A stretch of DNA of 64,000 nucleotides from DATFDN01 sp963762525 (GTDB taxonomy: Bacteria; Pseudomonadota; Alphaproteobacteria; Acetobacterales; Acetobacteraceae): NCBI GenBank assembly GCA_963762525.1, contig CAVXKT010000005.1, positions 124,001 through 188,000 on the forward strand. Reading direction: 5' to 3'. The position numbers were made by a program, and so were the translations under genes. Position 1 is the stretch's first letter; every line of letters starts with the position of its first letter. Below are positions 1 through 9,430 of the stretch, piece by piece. The notes beneath the pieces are model-generated. The model saw only the letters and a list, made by a program, of their open reading frames with translations. It did no database searches and was not told the origin of the DNA.

Positions 1-2
1 AG

Positions 3-98
3 GGGCGCGGCGTGGAACTGCAAGCGAAGGTGCAAGCCGGCGCCAAGCTGGGTGCGCTGAGCGGGGCGACGGCGAAGGTCGTCGCCGGGCGCGACTGA
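3..98 (+). CDS. C-terminal end of an unidentified protein (partial)
   Basis: An open frame enters from the left edge and ends at TGA 96-98. Only about 31 residues are present, rich in Ala, Gly and Lys and ending in VVAGRD. Codon use fits the GC-rich neighbours, so it is probably the true 3' end of a gene, but nothing allows a family to be named. No hairpin terminator is obvious directly after it. Confidence 0.5.
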   Translation, partial: GRGVELQAKVQAGAKLGALSGATAKVVAGRD

Positions 99-476
99 AA
101 CCCCGCTTGCGGTCACAAGGCCGGGATCAGCGCCTTCGGAGCCCGTTTTGACGGCATCGTAACGCATTTCTTGCGGATGTTTGGATCGGGGTGATATTTG
201 TATGGGAGTGGCAATTGATGGGGTGTTGACATGCCGGCCGCCGGAGCTCTGGGCCAAGTCACGGGAATTATGGTTGACGTCGCTCGACGCCCCGCCGGAG
301 ATTTGGGTCGCCCGGCGGGAGCCCCCGAAGCGTGCGGCCGATATCCGAAGGGATGAGGAAGCGCCTGTCCGCGACAAGGAGCTGACCGAGGCCTGATCGA
401 TCCGGCACGGCCAAGGCATCTCTCGGGCCGCGACCCGTGCGGGCGCTCCCGGCCTCCGGGCTGGACCGAAAATCAC
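99..476. other. Intergenic stretch, no gene recognised
   Basis: Short open frames exist on both strands, including one of 71 codons beginning at 181, but none resembles a known protein and they lack a convincing ribosome binding site. A TTGACA hexamer lies at 226-231 without a convincing -10 partner. I see no other structure. The gap from 555 to 756 after the tRNA is likewise featureless apart from the upstream region of the tRNA and the ribosome binding site of the next gene. Confidence 0.5.
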
Positions 477-554
477 TGGCGCGCCCTGGTGGACTCGAAC
501 CACCGACCCACAGATTAGAAGTCTGTTGCTCTGATCCAGCTGAGCTAAGGGCGC
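477..554 (-). tRNA. tRNA-Arg (anticodon TCT)
   Basis: Read on the minus strand, the gene starts GCGCCCTTAGCTCA and ends AGGGCGC-G-CCA. The 7-bp acceptor stem GCGCCCT/AGGGCGC is perfect. The anticodon arm is ACAGA-CTTCTAA-TCTGT, giving anticodon TCT, which reads AGA/AGG arginine codons. The T-arm contains GGTTCGAGTCC. The 3' CCA is encoded (positions 477-479). It stands alone, with no neighbouring tRNAs and no integrase beside it. Confidence 0.95.
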
Positions 555-756
555 CGCCGGAACACAGCATTAACCATCCCGGCTTCGCTTGCCAGAGCCG
601 GCTCGATCGCAATTCCCGCATCATGGGGGCTTTTCGCGAGCGCGACTTCGTGAGAAGGGTAGGGCTGCGGCGCATTGCTCGGGGCCGGAATTCGCGTGGC
701 GACCGGCACGGATATTGCGTCGCTGTCATCCGGGGTGCCTTGGAGGGAATTAGGTA

Positions 757-1995
757 ATGATCACACGTCGGGCAGCCGCCCAACTCATCGCTTCGGCCGC
801 CGCCGCGGCGAGCCTGGGCGGCATCGGTGCGGCCGAAGCCGCCGATAAGGTGCTCAAGGTAGCGGTGAATTTATCGCTGACCGGCGCCGATTCGCATAGC
901 GCCAAGCTCATCCTCGACGGCGCCGAACTCGCCTTCGATCAGGCGGACAAGCAGAACGCGGTTCCCGGCTATACCTTCCAGGTGGTGCCGATGGACGATG
1001 CCACCGCCACCGCCGGGCAATACGATCCGGTGCAGGCGGCGACGAACGCCCGCAAGATGGTCGCGGACAAGCAGGTCATCGCCGCCATCGGTCCGCAGAT
1101 GTCGGGATCCGGCAAGGCGATGGCGCCGATCCTGAGCCAGGGGGAAGTGGCGACCATTACGCCGTCGTCCACTAATCCGGACATCTCCGATCCCAAATTC
1201 GCCGCGCAGTATCGCCCGGGCGGCAAGCCGATCTACTTCCGCACCGTCACCACCGACGCCTTCCAGGGTCCGAACATGGCCAATTTCATGGCCAAGGACC
1301 TGCATGTGAAATCGGTCTACATCCTCGACGATAGCGGCGCCTACGGCGTCGGCATGGCCGATGCCTTCCAGCGCCAGGCGGAGAAGGACGGCATCAAGGT
1401 GCTGGGCCGCGACCGTCTCGACCCGAAGGCCTCCGACTACACCGCCGTTCTCACCAAGATCAAGTCGTTGCATCCGGACGCAATCTATTACGGCGGGGTC
1501 GGGCAGGCCGGCGTGAAACTGGCGAAGCAGGCCTACGACATCATCCCCGACGTCATCAAGGCGGGCGGCGACGGCCTGCAGACGCCGGAGATGCTGACCG
1601 CCGCCGGCTTCCCGGCCGCCGAGGGCTGGTATGCGACCAACGCCTCGCCGCACATGACCGAGGACACCAAGGCGGAGAAGTTCGTCCAGGCGTTCAAGGC
1701 GAAATACGGCGAGTCGCCGGACGACTACACGATCACCGCCTATGATGCGGCACTGGTCATCATCGATTCGGTCAAGCGCCTGGTGAAGGCTGGCAAGCCG
1801 GTCAATCACGAGACGGTCCGCGACGCCATCCAGAGCGCCAACATGCCGACCATCCAGGGGGTGATCGCGTTCGACCCGAACGGCGACATCAAGGATCGCA
1901 CGGTCAGCGTGTTCCAGATCCGCAAGGACACCTCGAAGCCGCTCGACGATATGGCGGCGCAGTTCAAGTACATCGGAGTGGCGCCGCAGGCCTGA
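757..1995 (+). CDS. livK: Branched-chain amino acid/amide ABC transporter, periplasmic binding protein (first copy)
   Basis: This 412-residue protein is a type-1 periplasmic binding protein of the LivJ/LivK family, capturing a branched-chain amino acid, amide or related solute for the membrane complex encoded downstream. The N-terminus (MITRRAAA, hydrophobic Ala-rich stretch, AEA before residue 30) is a twin-arginine-like or Sec export signal. The mature part opens with KVAVNLSLTG and contains the Ser/Gly-rich ligand loop GPQMSGSGKAM near residue 115. The ATG at 757 follows a GAGGGAATTAGG ribosome site. It heads a five-gene Liv cluster and is followed by a near-duplicate. The ligand cannot be told from sequence; urea, short amides or amino acids are all possible. 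Confidence 0.9.
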   Translation: MITRRAAAQLIASAAAAASLGGIGAAEAADKVLKVAVNLSLTGADSHSAKLILDGAELAFDQADKQNAVPGYTFQVVPMDDATATAGQYDPVQAATNARKMVADKQVIAAIGPQMSGSGKAMAPILSQGEVATITPSSTNPDISDPKFAAQYRPGGKPIYFRTVTTDAFQGPNMANFMAKDLHVKSVYILDDSGAYGVGMADAFQRQAEKDGIKVLGRDRLDPKASDYTAVLTKIKSLHPDAIYYGGVGQAGVKLAKQAYDIIPDVIKAGGDGLQTPEMLTAAGFPAAEGWYATNASPHMTEDTKAEKFVQAFKAKYGESPDDYTITAYDAALVIIDSVKRLVKAGKPVNHETVRDAIQSANMPTIQGVIAFDPNGDIKDRTVSVFQIRKDTSKPLDDMAAQFKYIGVAPQA

Positions 1996-2051
1996 ACGGA
2001 AACATCAATGACCGTCTGCGATCGGCCGTGGTGGCGGGCGATCGGCGGTTC

Positions 2052-2080
2052 CGGTCGGGGAGCGAAATGCTCCCCGGCCG
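2052..2080. terminator. Stem-loop between the two binding-protein genes
   Basis: The core GGGGAGC-GAAAT-GCTCCCC (2057-2075) is a perfect 7-bp stem that extends outward with a few further pairs including one G-T. No T-tract follows, so it is not a classic intrinsic terminator. In Liv-type operons such hairpins after the first binding-protein gene can stabilise its mRNA or attenuate transcription so that the soluble protein exceeds the membrane subunits. That role is inferred from position only. Confidence 0.45.
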
Positions 2081-2116
2081 CGATCGGCCAAACAATAAGC
2101 AACCGGGGAGGGTAAC

Positions 2117-3361
2117 ATGATCACTCGTCGAGCGGCCGCAAAGTTGATCGCCGGCGCGGCGGTCGGGCACCGCCTTGGGACGCACAGCGACGGCTCGGGC
2201 GGAGAACGGCATCGTCGTGAAGGTCGGCGTGAACCTGTCGCTCACCGGGGCGGACTCGCACGGCGGCACGCTGATCCTCGACGGCGCGAAGATGGCCTTC
2301 GATCAGGCCAACAAGGAAAACACGGTCCCCGGCTACACGTTCGACGTGGTGGCCTTCGATGACGCCACCGCGACAGCCGGGCAGTACGACCCGGTGCAGG
2401 CGGCGACCAACGCTCGCAAGATGGTCGCCGATAAGCAGATGATCGCCGCCATCGGCCCGCAGATGTCGGGATCGGGCAAGGCGATGGCGCCGATCCTGAG
2501 CCAGGGCGATCTCGCGATCATCACGCCGTCGTCCACCAATCCCGACATCTCCGACCCGAAATTCGCCGCGCAGTACCGTCCCGCCGGCAAGCCGATCTAC
2601 TTCCGCACGGTGACGACCGACGCCTTCCAGGGTCCGAACATGGCCAACTACATGGCCAACGACCTGCACGTGGAGACGGTCTACATCCTCGACGACAGCG
2701 GCGCCTACGGGGTCGGCATGGCAGACGCTTACCAGCGCCAGGCGGAGAAGGACGGCATCAAGGTGCTGGGCCGCGATCGGCTCGACCCCAAGGCCGCCGA
2801 CTACACGGCCGTGCTCACCAAGATCAAGTCGCTGCACCCCGACGCTATCTATTACGGCGGCGTCGGTCAAGCCGGGGTGAAGCTCGCCAAGCAGTCCTAC
2901 GAGATCATCCCGAACGTCATCAAAGCGGGCGGCGACGGCATGCTCGGGCCGGAGATGCTGACCGCGGCCGGCTTCCCGGCGGCCGAGGGCTGGTATGCGA
3001 CCAGCGCCTCGCCGCACATGACCGAAGACACCAAGGCGGAGAAGTTCGTTCAGGCATTCAAGGCCAGGTACGGCGAGTCGCCGGAAGATTACACCATCAC
3101 CGGCTATGACGCCGCGCTCGTCATCATCGACGCCGTGAAGCGGCTGGCCGCCGACCACCAACCGGTCAACCACAGTACGGTGCGCGACGCCATCCAGACC
3201 GCGCAGGTGCTCGACAATTCAGGGCGTGGTGGCGTTCGACCAGAACGGCGACATCAAGGATCGCACCGTCAGCGTCTTCCAAATCCGCAAGGACACTTCG
3301 AAGCCGCTCGACGACATCGCGGCGCAATATCCACTACATCGGCGTGGCGCCACAGGCCTGA
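2117..3361 (+). pseudogene. Second Liv-type binding protein, three frameshifts
   Basis: A tandem copy of the preceding gene, close to it over almost the whole length (same MITRRAAA start, same ligand loop), but the frame is broken three times. GGG at 2165-2167 has one G too many, ending the signal-peptide frame. An extra A near 3216-3217 and an extra C near 3331-3332 disturb the C-terminus. Removing those three bases restores a protein of about 414 residues ending GVAPQA, exactly like copy one. The middle frame alone encodes most of the mature domain but without a signal peptide. Either a decaying duplicate or a functional gene with sequence errors. The body of the protein has no internal stop in its own frame, which suggests little decay. 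Confidence 0.75.
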
Positions 3362-3375
3362 CCCGGGGATCTTGA

Positions 3376-4305
3376 ATGACGGTCTATGACCTTTGGCTCC
3401 AGCAGGCGATCAACGGTCTCAGCCTGGGAGCGATGTACGCGCTCCTGGCGCTGGGGTTCACGCTGGTCTATGGCATCCTCGAGCTGATCAACTTCGCGCA
3501 TTTCAACGTGTTCATGGTGGGCTCGTTCGTCGCCATGTACGTGTTGCAGTCGTTCGGACTGTCCGGCCAGAGCGTGATCCTGTCCGGGCTGCCGCTGGCC
3601 GGCGTGCTGCTGGCGGCGCTGCTCGCCACCATGCTGTTCTCGGGCGTGCTCGGCGCGGCGATCGAGCGCTACTCGCTGCGTCCGCTGCGCAACGTCACCG
3701 GCCCGGCGGCGATGATCACCACCATCGGCATCTCCTACATCCTGTTCAACATCGTCGTGCTCACCTTGGGCGCGGACTCGAAGAACTTCCCCAATCCGCT
3801 GCCGTCGGTCCGCTGGCACCTGGGCGGGGCGGTGCTCGAGTTGCGCCAGGTGCTGATCTGGATCGTCTCCATCGTGCTGATGGGCGGATTATGGCTGTTC
3901 GTGCAACGATCGCGCCTCGGCAAGGCGATGCGCGCCACCGCGCAGGACCCGGAGGCGGCGCGGATGATGGGCGTGGAGGTGGACAAGGTCATCCTGACCG
4001 CGTTTTTTCTCGGCTCGGCGCTGGCCGGCGCGGGCGGCATGATCTTCGGCCTCTACTACAACTTCACCAGCTTCATCATCGGCTTCACCGCCGGCCTCAG
4101 GGCCTTCACCGCCGCCGTGCTGGGCGGCATCGGCAATGTGCCGGGGGCGATGGTGGGCGGCGTGCTGATCGGCCTGATCGAGGCCTTCGGCGGACAGGTG
4201 ATCGGCGCCTCGTGGGCGGACGTGATCATCTTCTCGATCCTGGTGCTGGTGCTGGTGCTCAAACCCTCCGGCCTGTTCGGCCGGCTTGCCCCGACCAAAT
4301 CGTGA
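3376..4305 (+). CDS. livH: Branched-chain amino acid ABC transporter permease LivH
   Basis: This 309-residue, very hydrophobic protein is a LivH-type inner-membrane permease of the branched-chain amino acid/urea ABC family. Typical features are the N-terminal segment INGLSLGAMYALLALGFTLV, the conserved cytoplasmic stretch GKAMRATAQDPEAARMMGV that contacts the ATPases, and the Gly-rich C-terminal membrane part (AFTAAVLGGIGNVPGAM) ending KPSGLFG. Length matches the family. The ATG at 3376 lies 14 bases after the reconstructed stop of the second binding-protein gene. The permease/ATPase fusion follows 9 bases downstream, so they are surely one operon. Confidence 0.92.
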   Translation: MTVYDLWLQQAINGLSLGAMYALLALGFTLVYGILELINFAHFNVFMVGSFVAMYVLQSFGLSGQSVILSGLPLAGVLLAALLATMLFSGVLGAAIERYSLRPLRNVTGPAAMITTIGISYILFNIVVLTLGADSKNFPNPLPSVRWHLGGAVLELRQVLIWIVSIVLMGGLWLFVQRSRLGKAMRATAQDPEAARMMGVEVDKVILTAFFLGSALAGAGGMIFGLYYNFTSFIIGFTAGLRAFTAAVLGGIGNVPGAMVGGVLIGLIEAFGGQVIGASWADVIIFSILVLVLVLKPSGLFGRLAPTKS

Positions 4306-4314
4306 GCTGATGCC

Positions 4315-6382
4315 ATGAGCTGGAGGAACGCCATCCCCTCAAGCGGACCGGCCGCCATCGGCCGGTTCCGCGCCATGCCCGCCTGGTTAAGGCCGGCTTG
4401 GCATCGCCATATCCTGATCCTTGCGATCGCCGTCGCCGCGCTGTTCTTTCCGGTCTACCACAGCAACGACGCCGATGTCGACGCGCTGGCCAATGCCTTC
4501 GCCTTCGCCACCCTGGCGCTGGGGCTCAATATCGTGGTGGGCTTCGCCGGGCTGCTCGATCTCGGCTATGCCGCGTTCTTCGCCATCGGCGCCTACACCT
4601 ACGGCATTCTCAACTCCTTCCAGCTGCATCCGGCGTGGAGCGACTCCTACCAATGGCTCGCAACGCTCGGCTTTATCGCCAAGATGGCGGGCGAGAGCGG
4701 CGGCAGCGTAGTGCATTTTACGCTATCGTTCTGGCTGGCGTTGCCGGTGGCGGCGGTGATCGCGGCGATCTCCGGCATCCTGTTCGGCTTTCCCACCTTG
4801 CGGCTGCGCGGCGACTATCTGGCGATCGTGACGCTCGGCTTCGGCGAAATCGTGCCGATCGTCTTCCGCAACTGGTCCGACCTTACCAACGGCGCGGCGG
4901 GGCTGAACGGCATCGCGCGCGCCGAGCTTCTTCGGCCACGGCTTCGGCGTCAACGCCACGCCCTACTACTATGTCGCGGTCGGGCTCGTGGCATTGCTGT
5001 TGTTCATCAGCGCCCGATTGCGCGACAGTCGCATCGGCCGCGCCTGGATGGCGATCCGCGAGGACGAGATCGCCGCCGGCGCCATGGGCGTCAACCGCAC
5101 CCGATACAAGCTGCTGGCGTTCGCCATCGGCGCCGCCTTCGCCGGCGCGACCGGGGTGTTCTACGTCGCCAAGCTGCAGACCGCGACCCCCGATATGTTC
5201 GGCTTCCCGGTTTCGGTGATGATCCTGGTGATGGTCGTCTTCGGGGGCATCGGCAGCATCTGGGGCGTGGTCGTCGGCGCGATGTTCCTGCAATTGCTGC
5301 AATCGTGGTGGCTGCAAGACCTCACCGGATGGCTGAACGCGTTGGGCGAAGCGGTCGGTAATGCGTGGCTCTCGCATCTCGATCTGGTGCCCTCGATCGA
5401 GCTGATCTTCGGCATCATCCTGGTGTTCATGATGCTGTTCCGCCGCCAGGGACTGATCCCCGCCTTCCGTCCGACGGCGGAACTCTCGTTCGAACAGCAG
5501 AATGCGGCGGTGGTGCGCGGCACCGACCATATCCGGCTGCGCTTTCCCGGCGGCAACCTGGCCGAGGGCGGGACGGCGCTCGCGGTGCGCGGGGTGACGG
5601 TGAAGTTCGGCGGACTGGTGGCGTTGAACGCGGTGGACATCGACGTGCCGCAGGGCGGCGTGGTGGCGGTGATCGGCCCCAACGGGTCGGGCAAATCGAC
5701 GCTGTTCAACGTCATGACCGGATTGGTGCCGGCCGATTCCGGCAGCATCCGCTTCCATGGCGAGGAGATTCTCGGGCTCGCCGATCATGCCATCCTCGCC
5801 AAGGGGATCGCGCGGACGTTCCAGAACATCCGGCTGTTCCCCAACCTCTCGGTGATGACGAACGTGCTGATCGGCCATCACGCGCGGCTGCGCACCGGGG
5901 CCGTCGCCGCCGTCCTGCATCCGCCATGGACGCGGCGCGAGGAGAAGGCGGCGCGCTCCCGGGTGATGGAAATTCTCGCCGTATTCGGCAACCGGCTGGT
6001 GCCGCGCGTTGACCAGGCGGTGAGCGGCCTTTCCTACGCCAACCGCAGGCGCACCGAGATCGCGCGCGCGCTAGCTTCCAATCCGAAGCTGCTGCTGCTG
6101 GACGAGCCGACCGCCGGCATGAACCCGGCCGAGACGCTTGAACTGGCCGAGCAGATCAAGGCGCTGAAGCAGCTCGGGCTGACGGTCCTGCTGATCGAGC
6201 ATAAGCTCGACGTGGTGACGACGCTCGCCGACACCGTCTATGTGCTCGACCATGGCGACGTGATCGCCAAGGGCCGACCCGACGAGGTGCGGCGCGACGA
6301 GGAGGTGCTGCGCGCCTATCTGGGCCGCAATGCGCAGGCGGCGCACGCCGGCGGGGTGGAGGCCGGCGCGAATGTTGCTTGA
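4315..6382 (+). CDS. LivM permease fused to LivG ATPase (one frameshift)
   Basis: Reconstructed, this is one protein of about 688 residues joining a LivM-type permease (roughly 1-380) to a LivG-type ATPase (roughly 425 to the end). In the ATPase, Walker A is GPNGSGKST near residue 455, the signature is the degenerate LSYANRRR, Walker B is LLLLDEPTAGM near 592, and the H-loop is LLIEHKLD. The frame breaks around 4920-4930, where GCGCGCGCCGAGC seems to have one base too many before a Ser-Phe-Phe-Gly stretch; both sides are clear LivM sequence. There is no stop between permease and ATPase (RRQGLIPAFRP linker), so the fusion is real whatever the frameshift means. Overlaps livF by 11 bases. Confidence 0.82.
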
Positions 6383-7094
6383 ATTCAAGGACGTCGATAC
6401 ATATTACGGCGACCTGCACGTGCTGAAGCAGGTCAATTATACGATCGAGCGGGGCGAGATCGTCTGCCTGCTGGGCGGCAACGCATCCGGAAAATCCACC
6501 ACCATGAAGACGATCATGGGGGTGGTGCGCCCGGCGCGCGGGACGGTCATCTTCGAGGACATTCCGATCGAGCGGCTGGCCACCGCCGACCGCGTCAAGC
6601 GCGGCATCGCCCCGGTGCTGGAGGCGCGGCGGCTGTTCCCGCGCATGACGGTATTCGAGAACCTGGAGATGGGCGCCTATCTGCGCAAACGAGGGGCGGA
6701 GTTCGATCAGGATCTGGAGCGCGTCTACAGCCTGTTCCCGCGCGTGCGCGAGCGCCGGGCACAGATCGCCGGAACCCTGTCGGGCGGCGAGCAGCAGATG
6801 GTGGCGATGGGCCGCGCACTGATGGCGCGCCCGCGCCTGTTGTGCATGGACGAGCCCTCGATGGGGCTGTCGCCGTTGTTCGTGGAGCAGACTTTCGAGA
6901 TCATCCAGCAAATCAACAGCCAAGGCACCACGATCTTCATGGTCGAACAGAACGCGAATATGGCGTTGCAGATCGCTCACCGAGCCTATGTGCTGCAGAC
7001 CGGCCAGGTGGTGCTCTCCGGCACCGCCGCGGAGCTGCGACAGAACCCGCTAATCCGCGAGGCCTATCTCGGAGAAATGCAGGTCGCGGCGTGA
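6372..7094 (+). CDS. livF: Branched-chain amino acid ABC transporter ATPase LivF
   Basis: The second ATPase of the transporter, 240 residues, near the usual LivF length. Walker A is GGNASGKST near residue 35, the signature LSGGEQQ near 135, Walker B RLLCMDEPSMGLSP near 157, and the H-loop region is FMVEQNA. The region before the signature (EARRLFPRMTVFENLEMG) is typical of LivF. The ATG at 6372 was chosen because MLLEFKDVDTYYG is the family N-terminus; a longer in-frame extension to 6330 has no merit. It overlaps the end of the livM-livG fusion, consistent with translational coupling, and ends the operon. Confidence 0.92.
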   Translation: MLLEFKDVDTYYGDLHVLKQVNYTIERGEIVCLLGGNASGKSTTMKTIMGVVRPARGTVIFEDIPIERLATADRVKRGIAPVLEARRLFPRMTVFENLEMGAYLRKRGAEFDQDLERVYSLFPRVRERRAQIAGTLSGGEQQMVAMGRALMARPRLLCMDEPSMGLSPLFVEQTFEIIQQINSQGTTIFMVEQNANMALQIAHRAYVLQTGQVVLSGTAAELRQNPLIREAYLGEMQVAA

Positions 7095-7210
7095 GCCGGC
7101 GATCGGCATCGCCTTGCCTTCACTCGTCGGCCTTCATTCGGCCTTCATTCGGAGAACACTGGAAAACCGGCGAACGCCGAGTGTAAGCAGGGTCGAGCGG
7201 ACGGCAAGTC

Positions 7211-8089
7211 ATGGACCACGACATCTCGATCGCGTTCGACCCTCCGATGTCCGACCGGTTGCTCGGCGGCCCGGCGCGGCGGCTGCGTTATCTGGCGCGG
7301 GCGATCGCCGCGGCGGCCTCCGCCCGCGCGTATGCGCATTACGAGGCGCGATTGCTGGCCGAGGTGCGCGTCGGGCCGGTGCCGCGCCATGTGGGGATCA
7401 TCCTCGACGGCAACCGCCGCCATGCCCGCGGCCAGGGGCTCGCCGACTATCGGCAAATCTACGAGGTGGGCGCCGGCAAGCTCGACGAGGTGCTCGACTG
7501 GTGCGCCGCGCTCGGGGTCGGAGCGGTGACGCTGTGGGTCTGCTCGACCGACAATCTCGCCCGGCCGGCGGAAGAAGTCACCGGCATCCTGGCGGCGATC
7601 GAGGCCAAGATGCTGCGGTTGGCCGACGACCCGCGATTGCGGCGCCTGGGCGTGCGCGTGCAGGCGATCGGGCGGCTGGAGCTGCTGCCCGGAAGCCTGA
7701 CGGCGGCGATCGAACGTGCCCGGCGCGCCACCGAGGCGAATCGGCGCATGACCCTCACCATCGCCGCCAATTACGGCGGCCGGGAGGAGATCGCCGACGC
7801 GCTGCGCTCCTTGCTGCGCAACTGCGCCGCCCGGGAACTGACGCTCGACGAGGCCGCCGAGGTGGTGACGCCGGAGGCGATCGGGCGGCATCTCTATTCG
7901 CCCAGCCTTCCCGACCCCGACCTGATCATCCGCACCAGCGGCGAGGTCCGGCTTTCGGGGTTTCTGCTTTGGCAGAGTGTTTACAGCGAATATCACTTTA
8001 CCGACGTCAACTGGCCGGCCTTCCGCCGCATCGATTTTCTGCGCGCCATCCGCACCTTTCAGGCCAGGGATCGGCGGTTCGGGCGATAG
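7211..8089 (+). CDS. Cis-prenyltransferase (undecaprenyl diphosphate synthase family)
   Basis: A 292-residue member of the UppS family, which adds isopentenyl diphosphate in cis to allylic diphosphates. The catalytic motif ILDGNRRHAR is near residue 62-71 (Asp about 65). The C-terminal motif IIRTSGEVRLSGFLLWQ matches the family signature, as does YSEYHF. It departs from housekeeping enzymes in the second motif (WVCSTDNLARP in place of FSTENW) and has about 45 extra N-terminal residues. It is followed 75 bases later by a CYP153 gene rather than cdsA/dxr, so it may be a second prenyltransferase for a specialised lipid or terpenoid. That is inference from motif and context. Chain length cannot be predicted. 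Confidence 0.85.
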   Translation: MDHDISIAFDPPMSDRLLGGPARRLRYLARAIAAAASARAYAHYEARLLAEVRVGPVPRHVGIILDGNRRHARGQGLADYRQIYEVGAGKLDEVLDWCAALGVGAVTLWVCSTDNLARPAEEVTGILAAIEAKMLRLADDPRLRRLGVRVQAIGRLELLPGSLTAAIERARRATEANRRMTLTIAANYGGREEIADALRSLLRNCAARELTLDEAAEVVTPEAIGRHLYSPSLPDPDLIIRTSGEVRLSGFLLWQSVYSEYHFTDVNWPAFRRIDFLRAIRTFQARDRRFGR

Positions 8090-8163
8090 CCCGGATCGGG
8101 ACGGTTTCTTGAATGGGCCGTCGGCTTCCCATAGAACTCACGCGGTTCAAGGAGAGAACGGCC

Positions 8164-9421
8164 ATGAACGCGCCGGTGGATGTGGACCCGATCGCGGACG
8201 CTCAAAACCTGCCGCTCGAGCAGATCGACGTCAGCGATCCGCGGCTTTATCAGAATGACTGCTGGGGCCCCTATTTCGCCCGCCTGCGCCGGGAGGACCC
8301 GGTCCACTGGCGCGAGGACGGGATGTACGGCTCGTTCTGGTCCGTCACCAAGTATGTCGACATCCTGGATGTCGAGACGCGTCATAGGGAGTTTTCCTCG
8401 GAGGCGATGCTGGGCGGCATCACCATCACCGACCCGCCGATGGAGCATCGACGCCCTAGCTTCATCTCCATGGACCCGCCGAAGCACACCGACCAGCGCC
8501 GCGTGGTCGCGCCGACCTTCACGCCTACCAACATGGCGAAAGTTGGCGGTCGGCATCCGCGAGCGCGTCTGCCGCATCCTCGACGATCTGCCCCGCAATG
8601 AGGTGTTCGACTGGGTGGACATGGTCTCCATCGAGGTCACCACGCAGATGCTGGCCACCCTGTTCGACTTCCCGTTCGAGGAGCGTCGCAAGCTCACCTT
8701 CTGGTCGGATATCGCCACCATGGACATCCATGCCGGCGGGATCGTCAATTCCTTCGACAAGCGACTGGAGCTTCTGACCGAGTGCCTGCACGCGATGACC
8801 GCGCTTTGGCACGAGCGGGTGAAGCAGGCGCCGCGACCCGATCTGATCTCGATGATGGCGCACGGCCCGGGGACGCAGGATCTGCTCAGCCGACCGATGG
8901 AGTTCCTGGGCAATCTCGTGTTGCTGATCGTCGGCGGCAACGACACCACTCGCAACTCGATCTCCGGCGGGCTGTGGGCGCTCAGTCAAAATCCCGATCA
9001 GTTCCGGAAGCTGCGCGAGAGTCCGGCGCTGATCCCGAGCCTCGCGCAGGAGGCGATCCGCTGGCAGTCGCCGATCATCCACATGCGGCGCACCGCCCTG
9101 ACCGACGCCGAGGTGGGCGGCAAGCGCATCCGCGCCGGCGACAAGGTGATCATGTGGTACATCTCCGGCAACCGCGACGAGGAGGGGATCGAAGCGCCGG
9201 ACGAGTTCATCATCGAGCGCGCCAAGCCGCGCGCGCATCTCTCGTTCGGCTACGGCATCCATCGCTGCGTCGGCGCCCGGTTGGCCGAGATTCAGCTGAC
9301 CATTCTGTGGGAGGAAATCCTCAAGCGCGATCTGCGGATCGAGGTGATGGAGGCGCCGACGCGCATCTACTCCAACTTCATCCGGGGAATCGCCGCGATG
9401 CCGGTTCGCATCGCCGCGTAG
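8164..9421 (+). CDS. Cytochrome P450, CYP153-like terminal hydroxylase (one frameshift)
   Basis: Reconstructed to about 418 residues. The sequence has the hallmarks of the CYP153 family, soluble bacterial P450s that hydroxylate the terminal carbon of alkanes, fatty acids or terpenes. The I-helix is IVGGNDTTRNS near residue 257, the ExxR helix is EAIRW, the family stretch is MWYISGNRDEE, and the heme loop is SFGYGIHRCVGARLAE with the Cys ligand near 367. The frame breaks at 8539-8541, where GCGAAAGTTG has one A too many; removing it joins PTNMAK to LAVGIRERV. The ATG at 8164 follows AAGGAGAGAACGGCC. No ferredoxin or ferredoxin reductase gene is adjacent, so redox partners must lie elsewhere. 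Confidence 0.85.
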
Positions 9422-9430
9422 CCGGCGACC

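Noticed and set aside
477..554. tRNA-Arg as the attachment site of a genomic island
   Set aside because: No integrase, no repeat of the tRNA 3' end elsewhere in the window, and normal transporter genes follow.
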